The position numbers and the translations under genes were made by a program. From positions 27,012,765 through 27,076,764 of the forward strand of contig NC_089281.1 in the NCBI RefSeq assembly GCF_963678975.1: a stretch of 64,000 nt of DNA, written 5' to 3'. This stretch comes from Dysidea avara (Eukaryota; Porifera; Demospongiae; Dictyoceratida; Dysideidae). Positions 21,983 to 33,250 of the stretch are shown here, piece after piece. Below the pieces are notes generated by a model, which was given only the letters and a program-made list of their open reading frames with translations, ran no database searches and was not told the DNA's origin. The stretch's first letter is position 1; the number at the start of each line of letters is the position of its first letter.

Positions 21983-22556
21983 GTCAACAGCGAATCGCGA
22001 AAAATCTTTCCATAGCCCTGTAAAGAAACGCTTCACCAGTGCCTCTGCCAAATTTTGAGAGTCTATGGTAAGTAAATAAGGAGTTATTTCACGAATTGTG
22101 AGACAGTGTAACTGGACAGGGTGCGCTCCGTAAAGCAGTAATCACGCGATGACAGCTGGTGTTGTTCGCTGTGAAGTTACCAGAGTTTTGACAAGGTGAT
22201 GAAGTTAGTACGTGAATATCGTTACTTGTATCAGCAATAGTAGCCTGACAGTCTGAAAGAGCTGGTTCTTTCAATATTTCGAAGCGCTTCGCTTTGTTCT
22301 ATTAGTTTTCCGTGTTTTTTCGTGCATGACTACAAACGTGATGTCCCATTGGCCTTGTAATATTATTATATATATATTTTTTTAACCCGGGCTTGATGGA
22401 CTGCCCTTGCCTACCACCCCCAGCACATAAATGGCCTGTGCTGGACAAACCGGGACTTTCTTAGTCCACGGCAAACTGAGACATTGGCCTTGTAAGGCTT
22501 CATTTGATTACTTCAGCGCCACCTTAAGCGTGATTTGTTACGGCTGCGTTTCGACT
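21983..22556. other. Non-coding right part of the DUF6589 element
   Basis: It includes a TATATATATATTTTTTT run near 22370 and a GC-richer block 22385-22490. No gene is recognised. Confidence 0.35.
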
Positions 22557-22618
22557 GGTAACTGTCGTGTATAACAGTGTTCTCTATCTTAAACTTACTG
22601 CTAGCTACTCAAGAAAAT

Positions 22619-23977
22619 ATGCGGCGCCTTTTTGCAGGAGGTGTGGTAATTTTTGCATTCGTCATAGTGTATTACAGCTATGTGTTGATGGTATCGTGGT
22701 TTGACGACCAATCATCGCAAGGATACATTTTGGTCTATAGCAGCTACGAAGAACAGACCAATGGAGCTCGAAACTTGTGGCAGTTACAAATGTGGGCTAA
22801 GACAGTGAAGATGAATGTTGTAGAACCATTTGCAGTAAACTCTATGTTTGGCATGTTTGGAGCTATACCTAACTTCAACCAAGCACTAAGATTTAGTGAT
22901 TATTATGATATAGACAAATGGAACAATTTGGTAGGTGATTATGGTGGTGATTCATTAGTACAGTGGGAAGAGTTTCTTCCCAGAGCTCCTCGTAAAGCAA
23001 TACTTTTGTATACATTACTCAGATTTGTTCGAAAACCTTTAATAATTAGTCATGGTGAAGATGATGTAAAGAAATATAGTCCTGGTAAATATGAGCACAT
23101 ACCAGATGAAGATTTGCTGTGGTTTAAAAAAATGAACTTCAGTATTGCCAGGGTGGTAACCGTGATACGTAACGAACATAAGACACAACCCATAAAACTG
23201 GATGATTATAAATTTCATGTGTTTGGAAACTTGAATCCAAGAGATGTCACCTTGATAACTATAAATTGGATTGGTATTGGTGTAATGGCATGGAGAATAC
23301 AAGTCACATCAGAAGATCACAAATTCCTTGAGTCTATGCGTGTTGTATTCAATCTTCCACTACATGGAGTATCACCCATGATTTCTCCAAGTCAGAGAGT
23401 TTTAAGAGCATACAACAACTATGTGTCTAAATACATTGGTGATAACAAGTACGTCGGGATTGTGTTTAGAGCGCAGTGTGTTGTGCGTTGGGGAATTCCA
23501 GGTAACTTCGCTATAAGGAAGCAATATTTTCAAATTTGTAGTAAAAATCTCCGGGATACGCTGGACAAGGTTAGGAACAGGTGGAGAATATTTTTGGCTT
23601 ATGATTTGGGTACATTTGGTAGTGATGGATATTATTCTATTAATGACAGGCTCATGTTTCCTATACGTGATCAGATACTCTTAGATGTCTTCAATGGCAG
23701 TATTCAAATGAAACAAAGGGATGAAATGCTGATAAAGGCAGCAAATGGAATAATGGACAGAGGGTTTATTGCGATACTAGAAAAGACAATCGCCATACAT
23801 GCTGATTGTATTGTGCTACTTGGAAGAGATTCCAGTTTTGTGCAAACATCGGCTAGAGGGTATTATTTACTTCATCCCACAAACCCATGTGTGGTTTCCA
23901 TCTGTTCTGAAAAATTTGCTGATGCAAATGGTACTGTATTTTCTTCTGATAGCATAGCAGATGAATTTTTGCAATAG
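22619..23977 (+). CDS. Type II membrane protein, glycosyltransferase-like (fucosyltransferase fold?), copy 1
   Basis: A single-exon ORF of 452 residues starting at ATG 22619 (MRRLFAGG). A hydrophobic signal anchor follows at residues 8-24 (GVVIFAFVIVYYSYVLM), as in Golgi type II enzymes. The luminal part starts with YILVYSSYEEQTNGARNLW, a form seen at the start of GT-B sugar transferases that bind a nucleotide sugar. The C-terminal half has YVGIVFRAQCVV, IFLAYDLGTFGSDGY and CIVLLGRDSSFVQTSARGY, placed as in O-fucosyltransferase-like families. I infer a secretory-pathway glycosyltransferase and cannot name the substrate. The C-terminus ends DEFLQ at a TAG made by an expanded 25-bp repeat, one residue shorter than copy 2. 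The upstream region is replaced by the DUF6589 element about 60 bp before the start. Confidence 0.7.
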   Translation: MRRLFAGGVVIFAFVIVYYSYVLMVSWFDDQSSQGYILVYSSYEEQTNGARNLWQLQMWAKTVKMNVVEPFAVNSMFGMFGAIPNFNQALRFSDYYDIDKWNNLVGDYGGDSLVQWEEFLPRAPRKAILLYTLLRFVRKPLIISHGEDDVKKYSPGKYEHIPDEDLLWFKKMNFSIARVVTVIRNEHKTQPIKLDDYKFHVFGNLNPRDVTLITINWIGIGVMAWRIQVTSEDHKFLESMRVVFNLPLHGVSPMISPSQRVLRAYNNYVSKYIGDNKYVGIVFRAQCVVRWGIPGNFAIRKQYFQICSKNLRDTLDKVRNRWRIFLAYDLGTFGSDGYYSINDRLMFPIRDQILLDVFNGSIQMKQRDEMLIKAANGIMDRGFIAILEKTIAIHADCIVLLGRDSSFVQTSARGYYLLHPTNPCVVSICSEKFADANGTVFSSDSIADEFLQ

Positions 23978-24050
23978 CATAGCAGATGAATTTTTGCAAT
24001 AGCATAGCAGATGAATTTTTGCAATAGCATAGCAGAGATGAATTTTTGCA
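23951..24050. repeat. 25-bp tandem repeat, four units, at the stop codon of copy 1
   Basis: The unit AGCATAGCAGATGAATTTTT + GCAAT occurs four times (the last with a small insertion). Copy 2 at 44321 has one unit. The expansion creates the TAG that ends the copy-1 reading frame. Confidence 0.9.
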
Positions 24051-24104
24051 AATTTGAAATCAGTATAATCCGAAGCAACCAAATCAGTATAATCTGAAGC
24101 AACC

Positions 24105-24302
24105 AAGCTGTGAAAAAGGACGCGGCCATAGGCTAGTGTGAAAAAGATGTGATATCAAAGGTGGCGGCTGCAATGATATTTGTAATGTTACAAGTGACAT
24201 TGTGATATCTTTGCTGCCATTTCTTGTCTGCCACCGTTGATATCACGTCTTTTTCATACTAGCCTATTTTTGAATGGCTGCACCCTTTTTCACAATTTGG
24301 CT
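24105..24302. mobile_element. Foldback MITE, about 200 bp
   Basis: The arms begin AGCTGTGAAAAAGG and GGCTAGTGTGAAAAAGATG on the left. Their inverse on the right is CTTTTTCATACTAGCC then CCCTTTTTCACA. It is repeated in unit 2 at about 44398-44590. No coding. Confidence 0.7.
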
Positions 24303-26390
24303 GTTTTTAGCTATTGTATATATGCTGGTTTTGTTTATATTTTTTCTACAGGCCGTAAGCAGAAGAACTAGATTTTAAGTGACATTTGTCTAGTGTGACC
24401 CAATTGACAGCAATGGTTTCAGGCCAACAGCCTAAGGTCCTCCATTCATTGTTGCCCATGACCCCTCCCACACATAGCTACTGTACCACATGATTTTATT
24501 CATTATGTTAAAGCAATAACCTTATTCAGAATCATGACTCATTTAGCTTTTACATTAATGTTTCTGTATTCTTGTAGTACTCTCCTGTGGCTGTTACGTA
24601 TTTAGTATACAGCAAATAGCTATATGAGTGCCAGAGACCCTTTCTAAAAATTTAACTTGTGGTCTAGCAGCAGGAACATCAGACTAGCTATATCTTAGTT
24701 TACAGCACAGATGTACAGAATAAATGGAAACAGGGCAGACCTAGGGCAGTAATAGGAAACTTACATTGATCCCTCAAAGGTGAATTTGGTGAGCAAGGGC
24801 ATGTATTGAACTTTTACCCATAATTGACATTTAGGACTTAAAAGGGAACCAAAAATATACTGAAATTCTAGTAAATTTTGAATGTTCAGTGACTGGGGTT
24901 GTGCCCCTAGACCCCCTTGCACTTATGCTCATTACCAAATCTGAAACCCCAAATCCTGGATACGACTCTACCCTGCAAACAACAATGTGAACAGCAGGGG
25001 AGATACCTTACAAGTAAAACAACACAAATTTATACCATTATCATTACAATTATCCCGTTTGAAGATCACTACAAGTTTGCCATGATGCAATGAAACGCAA
25101 CAAGTTATTATGTCATGAAAGTTTACAGGATGTAACACTAGCACTTGTATGGCTTGGAATTAGAAACAATATGATTGATTTTGAATTTATATCAACACAC
25201 ACCAGTGACATATAATTTAAGGTGTCCAGACAACATGTCAGACCATTGACTTAAATGGTAATGGGAATGACATACAAATGCTATATATCAGTCAGTATGT
25301 CACAAAATCAAGGTTGACAGGCTAGAGTCACATGTACCAGTACATTATCATGTGCATAGGTATAAATTAAGTGCTAGCACTAAGCACTAGTGGCTTAATG
25401 GTGGTTTGTTTGATTAGCACTTAAGATGCATAGTAGTAAAGATTGCATTTAGGTGGGTTATTAGAATATTGGTTGTAATAATTATTTGGTATACATGATA
25501 ATAGCCTTTATCCCTTATAAGGAAGATGAACATACAATACATATTCAAACAAGCCTGCAATGTGAATCTATCACAGCTATTCTCGTATGGAGGGGTTCAC
25601 TAAGGCTCGCCCCAATTATTAAAGGTTAACTGCAGTGGAAATTTCCAGAAGCTAATCTGTAGTCTGTTTGCTTGTTTCTGATGGTATGAAAGAACATGAT
25701 TTGTTTTTTTATAGGTATATTTATCTGCATCCTATTGTTGACCTCAGTGGGTGACATGTGCATGTTCCAGTACAAAAAAAAATTACATGTTAAAATGTCA
25801 CAAGGACACTACTCCAACGTTCTCTTGATACAAAAAATGTTATTTATCATACACAAAATGTCAGGATGCTCATATGCACTAGCCAATGGTTGGGGTGATC
25901 CAAAGTGCTCATGTTTTTCACCAATGGCACAGTATTCCTCTGCTTTTAAGCATCAACTTCTCTACATGTAGACTGTATGAAAGTTTACATGATTATGAAA
26001 CAAAATTATTCTTTGTCACTTACTGTTTGTCTCGGGAACTAGGATAGGTTTAGGAGTCACTGTGCATTCACCAGCTTTAGCCTTTGCATATATGTTAATG
26101 CTAAACGCTCCTTACATTCCCTTGTCCTTGATTGTAGTTCTCATTAAAGTGTAACACAGCTAGTAACAACCTAATTACTATATAGTTGTCTGATATATAA
26201 CTGCTCTGATGCTGATGATAGCTTCTTTGATGTCTGGCAACAGTATCTTACTGCAGACTATTTCATATAGTTTTTCATATGGTTTGCTGCCTGTGTGTTG
26301 TGCAGTGAAGTATAGAATTTTAAATGTGTATAGAGGGTATTGATAATGTTACTTGGTGTTTCAGGTGACAATGCTGGCTGGTAGCATACA
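24303..26390. other. Long non-coding stretch of unit 1
   Basis: About 2 kb of AT-rich DNA, repeated almost unchanged at 44590-46690. I see no coding region with a credible protein and no RNA gene. Confidence 0.45.
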
Positions 26391-26639
26391 CCATGTTCAT
26401 AACAGATGTGATCCATACATTGTCATCTACAGCATTGACAAGTAGAACATCAAGAACTACTAGATCCAAACTGTCCTTTGTATCCTTACTAATATCAACT
26501 CTAGCATATGTGGCTCTTCAATTATTAATGATACCCACTGACTGGGTAAATTTTCTAGCTACAAAAACCGTCCAAGACCCTTATTAGTTAAATTCTTACT
26601 ATTCTATCTAGCAGAGACAAAGTTAAATATCATATTGCA

Positions 26640-28380
26640 ATCAAAAGTGATATGACTTCAGCAGAAAGGAATACTGAAGCAATATTGCTGGAACCTGGTC
26701 CAACAGGTAATAGACTGCAGGACCATGGCAAACTCACCGCAGCCAAATCTTCATCAACAAGCACTTACATGGCAAAGTTATTGATTTCAAGTACGTTAAA
26801 TCCTCCAGCAACCAACCTACTATCAGTAGTACTGCCCCTGATCCAACAGAATCCTCTCAATGACTACATGATCAGACAGCATTACCTATTCATAAGGCTG
26901 ACTCCCTGAAGTGTCTCACAATTAAATGTCAAAGAATATAGCTACATCTGTTGCTGTCCTTTAAATCACATTGATCCTGACTTAATGTTTGGCTGTGAAT
27001 TGTGGCTATCCCCTGCTGTCTACAGTGCTGAAGTTTTTCCTCCTGACTTAACAATTATAATCAATGTGATAGAGAGGTTATGATAGCCTATCATAACACC
27101 CTAGTCTCGCAAGAAATTCCTTACTCTGGCATCCAGGAAGTGATTGCCTGTAAAATAAAGCTATTAACTAATTGTAGTCTCGTCCTCGCAGACCCATTCT
27201 CGGGGGTGGCGCTTATCGATTAGAGATTATAAGCGCCCCCTCCGAAAGAGGGAGGGAGCGCTTATAATCTCTAATCGATAAGCAGAGAATGGGTCTGCGA
27301 GGACGAGACTAAACTAATTGCTTGCTGTGTCTATATAGGCCACCAAATCAATCTATTGACTACATAGAAGCTGTCTGCAGCAGCCTTGAAAGCATTATCT
27401 CATCCTCTCCGAATGGTATCATCTGGATTTCCGACCTCAACCTCCCTGACATGGATTGTACTAATTCAAACATAATTGGCAACAACTAGCACATTTCTGA
27501 ATTTTGTAAATACTTTTGTATTCACTCAGATTGTTGACTTTCCAACCAAATTTAATACTAGATATCTTTTAACCAATCAACCCTCTTTAATTAACTGCTT
27601 ACCACAAAGACACAAGGTACATCAGCAACTTATAAGAATTGATTTATCCACCTCATTCACCTAAACATCCTGTTAGCAGCAATATGGTGGCTTAACTATA
27701 TATTTATGACCAGATTTCACAAAACCGATCCAAATCGCACATCGGGCAACATCAAACTAATACCACCAGTGGATAGATACACTATCAAACTACTAGTTTT
27801 CTACTCAAACTACTCTATCAAGGCTGGTTTTAACAGATGTCTTTTCTGGGTGGTGTGGAGAGCTCGAATGGCAGTTTCCAACCTTGTGAAGGACCTAACT
27901 TGGCAAGAATCAGTGGTTTACTGGTGGACAGCCTGATAATGTTGGTTGTTGATTTTGCTACATATCAGCCACTAAGGAGCCAGCACAGCCAGAGCCTGCC
28001 CTGTAATCTCATGTCTGGACTCCAATCATGGTCTGCCTTCATTTTGAAGTCTATCTCTTGCCCACGCCACCACACCCCCCCCCCCCCCCCCCCCCCCCAC
28101 TCCTCCACCCCTTTGTGAGTACTCACTTGTCCAACTGCTCAGAGTTTCTATCTTATTTGGCGGGAAACTCTACAAGCAGCTGCAAGTAACATCTGGAACA
28201 ACCTGCCTAGCCATATCAAAGAAATAACTTCCATCGACCAATTTAAGAACCAATTTATCTACAATCATTGAACTTGTAACTGTATAAGAATTGATGCAAT
28301 TGTATTGATTCTTTCTTTCCCTCTGTGTAAAGTCCTTTTCGCTTGCAAAGTTATCAAAGTAATAATATTATAATTTAGCT
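26640..28380 (+). mobile_element. Dead CR1/L2-like LINE (unit 1)
   Basis: Broken frames give endonuclease pieces (MFGCELWLSPAVYSAEVF near 26985; YRPPNQSIDYIEAVCSSLES and ISDLNLPDMDC at 27340-27460; FTQIVDFPTKFN at 27520-27560) and the C-terminal end (WNNLPSHIKEITSIDQFKNQ at 28195-28255). The GDLNLPD motif of AP-type endonucleases is present in altered form. Most of the reverse transcriptase is gone. A hairpin MITE has inserted at 27175. A poly-C run lies at about 28077-28098. The copy in unit 2 runs about 46930-48780. Confidence 0.65.
27175..27311. mobile_element. Hairpin MITE with 9-bp target duplication (AACTAATTG)
   Basis: Starts TAGTCTCGTCCTCGCAGACC and ends in its inverse. The core is the same as in the MITE at 21826. 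AACTAATTG is found at 27166-27174 and 27312-27320. The right arm has lost about ten bases that are present in the unit-2 copy. Inserted in the LINE endonuclease region. Confidence 0.85.
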
Positions 28381-29430
28381 ATAGCTTGCTCATGACAGTA
28401 CTTTTTAGCAATGATGACAATACAAAGCAGTAGAACTGAAGGTGCCAGATGTTGGTCTAACTTTACAGAATTACAGATAACAAAGCCTTACTTGAGTTAC
28501 CTTGTAATAGTAGCTATATCAATTATATCATCATGTCCTCATTACCAGAGACTATATTAAGTTCATTGGTGCCTACAGTGCTCTACATGGAAATCTGTTT
28601 AAGTACAAAGTAGTAGTTTAGTTCACAAGGCATTGGACATTTGAGATTAACTTAAGATACTGCAGAATCAGTACAGTGACAATTATACAGTCAGAGGATA
28701 GTTGTGCTGTTTGGCAGTCCATCAATCCATTTGGTCAGTCATTAATGTTGATCCGGTCAACCCACATGGTTTTTGTAGGTAGACTATTGGATTTTCACAG
28801 AAAAATGATTTTAGAATGGGTTGGTAGGTTTGATAACTGTAAAAACCTGCTAAATTCACTAACTAGTCAAGTTCTTGTACTCTTTGACACATAAATCTAA
28901 TTGTCTTACTGAGATGATGAGTAAGAAAAACATAGATCTAAGGGTGAATGGCAGTATAGTTGTTCTGATGATGCAGTGGCTTTTTTCTTGATGACTCAGT
29001 GGCCAGACTAAACTTTGTAACCATAGTGAGGATTGTGGCAGAAATTATTAGTGAAATTTACTACTTCTGTAATTCACTTTTCATATGCAAAAAATTATAT
29101 GAAATTTTTGCAAGAGATCAAGATACTCTAATAGAATAGTCATTCACATTTTTTACATGAAAATTTATCATGAAAACTTTTGCACACAAAAATACCATAT
29201 TGAAGCTACATGTTAAATTAAAACACTCTAATAGAACAGTCAAACAGCATGGTACCATGAATATATTCCAAAGTTGAAATTCTGTGTATTTCATGTACTG
29301 ATCCATAAAAATTATAACTATCAGTATACTTTTGCTTTTGAAACATCTTTCCAAAAATAATTCCTTGTGACTAAGGGTACTTATTATTAATTTTACAACT
29401 GCAAGGAAAGCAAGGAATTTTAAGTTCAAT
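28381..29430. other. Non-coding stretch
   Basis: AT-rich, repeated in unit 2 at 48780-49835. It carries two CTCTAATAGAA motifs (29126, 29226). No gene recognised. Confidence 0.4.
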
Positions 29431-29603
29431 GAGGGATCATAGCCATAAAAAGTAGTGAAGCAAGGGAAGTCGCCTATACCTGCAGATATACTAGTGAATA
29501 TTTAATCCCTACTTCAGTCTATACCCATGACTGAGATTAAATGTCCAGCAGTATAATTATCTGCAGGTGTACGTAGTCACTACTTTTTATGGTTATGATC
29601 TCT
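29431..29603. mobile_element. Small MITE, ends GGATCATAGCCATAAAAAGT
   Basis: The left end GAGGGATCATAGCCATAAAA is matched by its inverse at 29575-29603. Single ends of the same family lie at 5578 and 31204 (after the hAT-like MITE). The unit-2 copy (about 49840-49983) has lost part of its right arm. Confidence 0.65.
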
Positions 29604-30279
29604 AAAACTCCCAATTAAACCAGGCACACCCACAGCTGGCCAAAGACTGGCTGTAGGTGCATGCCTGGTTTCCTGAAAGGGAATATATATATTCACCCAA
29701 GTTGATGTCGCACCTCTAGATAATCCTTTTTGGTGTAACTGTAATGTACCCTGGTAAGGGGGTTGTAGTACATGTAAAAAAATTCTCTTTGTGTTTGAAT
29801 TACATATTTTGTATTTTGTGTTCTATATTGTCATGATTGTTGTGTAGCAAAATGTCAGTGAAGGGAATGATTGAAGGGATATCAGGGGAGTGTGGGAGCA
29901 TATTTACCTAGTTGAAACATAATTGTGGCAAGATTGAATCTGGAAGCAATTTGAGATAAGTGACTGAGATCTGGAACTAGGAATAGCAGACAAACTTACA
30001 GTGACGTACAAGTCAATTCTTTAGATCAAGCCATTGTTTTATAATATTTTAAGGCAATTATTTTATATAGTAGTGGACTGTGAAAATGACCATAACTATA
30101 AGTTCCTGTTACAAATGAAGAGCAGTAAAAGAAGTTCAATCCAGCCACTACAGAAATTGTGATTAAACATGTGCCCCAACGGTCTTTTATAGGGAAGTGA
30201 ATGGCCATTCTACTTAGTTTCCAGTATATTTTACCCATCATACAATGTTACAATACTGGTCCATAAACCAGTATTGGAA
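29604..30279. other. End of unit 1 and duplication junction
   Basis: Homology to unit 2 stops at 30102. 30103-30279 is found only here. A short hairpin (AATACTGG ... CCAGTATT, 30251-30274) stands right before the start of unit 2. No gene seen. Confidence 0.5.
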
Positions 30280-31377
30280 CCCCCTGGGGCCCCTTTTAGG
30301 ATGGAACCCCCTGGGGCCCCTTTTAGGCTGGAGCCCGGGGCAAAATGCCCCAGTTGCCCCCCCTGTGGGTGACCCTGCTTGTCTGCATAGCGTTTAATCT
30401 GGGTCCTATGGCCACCTTCAAGTTAACACTGTTTAACCTTCAATTAGACTTGTAATAGCTCTTGTGCACCTATCATTTCTATTTTGTAATCTCTAAGACA
30501 ATGCATGCAGTATGTAAAAACAAATTTTAAAAATCACCTTTAGTAACTCATAACACCTGTACACATAGCTACTACACATTCCTCCGTTGGTTGCTCCATT
30601 GAATAACTAAATGTGAGCTATCATCTAATCACATGCCCCACAGGAAGAAATGTTACCTTAAAAGGTTATATTAGAGCTAGCTATTAATATTACCTACACT
30701 GTATACGTTTTTTAACACTTGCTATTTATGCAACTGACTAATTTTGGTGCAACCACATGCATTATGCCACACTAAGTACAGTAGGGTGCACGTGATTTAT
30801 ACATTTTATTACTATTGCTTTATGGTATATAAACACACCACTTGAGATGTACTATTAAACAGCCATTTTGTACATTAAGAATTACAAGTACTACAGGGGC
30901 GGATCCAGAGCTTGGAAAGGGGGGTGCACTTTGCTGAAAAGTTGAAGAGAAAAATAATAAATAAATAAAATAAGGTCACAGCAAATAATGGCTGTCATTT
31001 ACCAAATGTTTATACTATAAAGATCCTCATTCAGGTCCTTATTCATAGCTTCATAGTTAAGCTACACTACCTCATGAACAGTGACTGCTTTATTAGAGCG
31101 ATTGACTGCTCTATTAGAGTATCTAGATCTTGTATGCAATTCTTTTGAAAGGGATGAAGGAGGGGGGGGGCACGTGCCCCCCTGTACTCTGCTAGTTCAC
31201 TGAATAGGGATCATAGCCATAATAAGTAGTGAAACAAGGGAAGTAGCCTACATATAATTATTACAATGCCTGAAAGAGACGCCTTATGATATCGACTGAA
31301 TGTTATTGGCACAATATTGTAGTCAAGTCTGCGAAATACACTCTTGACACTTTTTCTGGGAGACTTAACAGCTTCAT

Positions 31378-33130
31378 CGGCTTGTTTTGACTACAAGCTT
31401 CTGTACCTCTGAGATGTTTAAAGCTTTGATGCTTACAAGTACTTTATGTGTGGCTTTGTGAACTGTTTGGGATCAAAGAAAATTGGTAGTAAAATAGTTA
31501 CAGTTGCCAAGGTATGTAAGAAAGATAAGTACCCATATTATGTAGTATAGTAGTTTAATACAATTACAGGTGAGACATTCGCAATGAGCTAATGACCCTC
31601 CACTTGAATCATGGGTGATGTGTCTACTTGATGGAACTGTTGATTGTGGACATTGTACCTGCATGGCAGGACTTGGAGAAGTTTGTTCTCATGTAGCAGC
31701 AATCCTTTTCTACCTGGAATCTGCAGCTCGATCAAAACTAACTTGCACACAAACTAGTTGTATGTGGAAGGAACCTACCTTTGTTGATGCTATTCCATAC
31801 TTGCCAATTTCAGAGCTGCCACTGTCCAAACCAAAGCCTAGAATCAGCTGTAACAAAAGGAGAGGGGCTCATCATCTAAGTGACATTACACCACTTGAGG
31901 ATATGTTTCAGGTAGCAGAAGAATTGCCAGTTTCTGAGCACCCATCCACTAGTTCATCAGCCTGTCAGTCAACAAGTTCCTTGTTGTGTGTTCCTCCATC
32001 TGCTGAGGAGCAAATGGTCTTCCTTAGAGATATTGCTCACAACCGACCGGCAATTTGTTCCATAGTACCTCCATTTTCTAATGAATTTAAACCTACAACA
32101 AATACTATTCAGCTACCTCCATCACTGCTTGATCTGTACAATCCAGAAAGTGAAGAATTGCTTTACACTGAGTTGTTGGAAGTATGTGATGAATTACAGT
32201 TATCGGTTACACCAGAAGAGGTACAGAATATTGAAGTTTACACTCGAGAGCAAGCCAAGAGTCCCAGCTTGGTTTAAACAAAGAGCAGGAAGGATTACTG
32301 CATCAAAATGAAAGCAGTTTGTGCTACAGACCCAAGCCATCCTTCGCAATCATTACTAAGCCAGATATGTTATCCACATTTGAAAAAGTTCACAACGCCA
32401 GCAACCACATGGGGGTGTAAACATGAAGCTGTTGCAAGATTGGCATACATTGAGATGATGAAACCCATGCATACAAATTTTCAGTACAGAAATAGTGGAT
32501 TCGTAGTAAGCACAGAACATCCATACATTGGTGCCAGTCCTGATGGAGTGGTGCAGTGTGACTGCTGTGGATGTGGGATACTGGAAATCAAATGCCCATA
32601 CTGCGTCAGAAAGAGCACTCCAGATGAAGTACCCTATCTCAATAATGGTAAACTCTCTGAAAAGCATGGATATTATTACCAGGTTCAGACACAACTGCTT
32701 GTTTGTTCAGCAAATTATGCTGACTTTGTTGTAGCTACATTCAGTGATGCTTCCCCCAATTTGTCATGTGAACGCATCTTTCTAAATGAAAGTTTTATAG
32801 AACATGTTAAAGCTGCCGAAAAGTTTTTCAAAATTTGTCTTTTTTAAAATTTGTCTTTGTCTTTTACTTGCTAAGTGGTACTCTCGGAAGGCAGTTATGC
32901 CTGATCAGACTGCTGCAGCTTCAGTGGTATCTGCTGAATATACATACTGTTACTGTAAGGAAGATAAGGGTGGTGAAATGGTTGGATGTGACAATCCTAA
33001 TTGTTTACATGGCTCATGGTTTCACCTTGAATGTCTCAAGATACCCAAACCACGTTCCAGTAAGTGGTATTGTCCAAACTGCAGGACAATACCTGAGTTT
33101 TCCCGTAAACGGCAGTGGACTAAGCAGTGA
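31378..33130 (+). pseudogene. YqaJ-type nuclease gene of ISL2EU copy B, decayed
   Basis: It matches the pieces of copy A without the two insertions, which proves that copy A was interrupted later or separately. The start and left terminal repeat are lost: 5753-6626 of unit 1 is missing, with ATCG at both deletion borders. Small indels at about 31425, 32263, 32307 and 32845 and a CGA-to-TGA change near 31585 break the frame. SWIM (CTC...CSH), YqaJ (GASPDGVV, LEIKCPY) and PHD (HLECL, WYCPNC) segments are still easy to read. Confidence 0.8.
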
Positions 33131-33250
33131 CTTCACCTTGTGTTAGTTTATTATTAACTATTAAAAGTTTGTATAGGTTTTTTAATGAAGTAAATAATAA
33201 CATGACAAAGTTCATCTATTAATAATAATAATAATTGTTCAATTACATGA

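Larger units (their letters stand above)
17922..22556. mobile_element. DUF6589-type element, 4.6 kb, unit 1 only
   Basis: Unit 2 joins GCTGTCTC directly to GTAACTGTCG at 42898/42899. In unit 1 these are 4.6 kb apart. The inserted DNA holds a DUF6589 gene on the minus strand (to 21023) and about 1.5 kb of upstream DNA with a hairpin MITE. I see neither clear terminal inverted repeats nor a target duplication at the borders, so at least one end may be lost. It lies about 60 bp before the start codon of the membrane glycosyltransferase-like gene. Confidence 0.65.
4670..30102. repeat. Unit 1 of a large tandem segmental duplication
   Basis: From about 4670 to 30102 the sequence matches 30280-50483 nearly base for base, once unit-specific insertions are left out. 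Matching blocks are 4670-5752 with 30280-31377, 6627-6880 with 31378-31618, 9940-10488 with 31619-32173, 14336-17921 with 32174-35207 plus 42749-42898, and 22557-30102 with 42899-50483. Point differences are sparse. Only unit 1 has the insertions at 6881-9934, 10491-14335, 17015-17397 and 17922-22556. Confidence 0.85.

Noticed and set aside
28077-28098. Functional poly-C tract
   Set aside because: The run is in a dead LINE and is much shorter in the unit-2 copy, so it is simple-repeat slippage.
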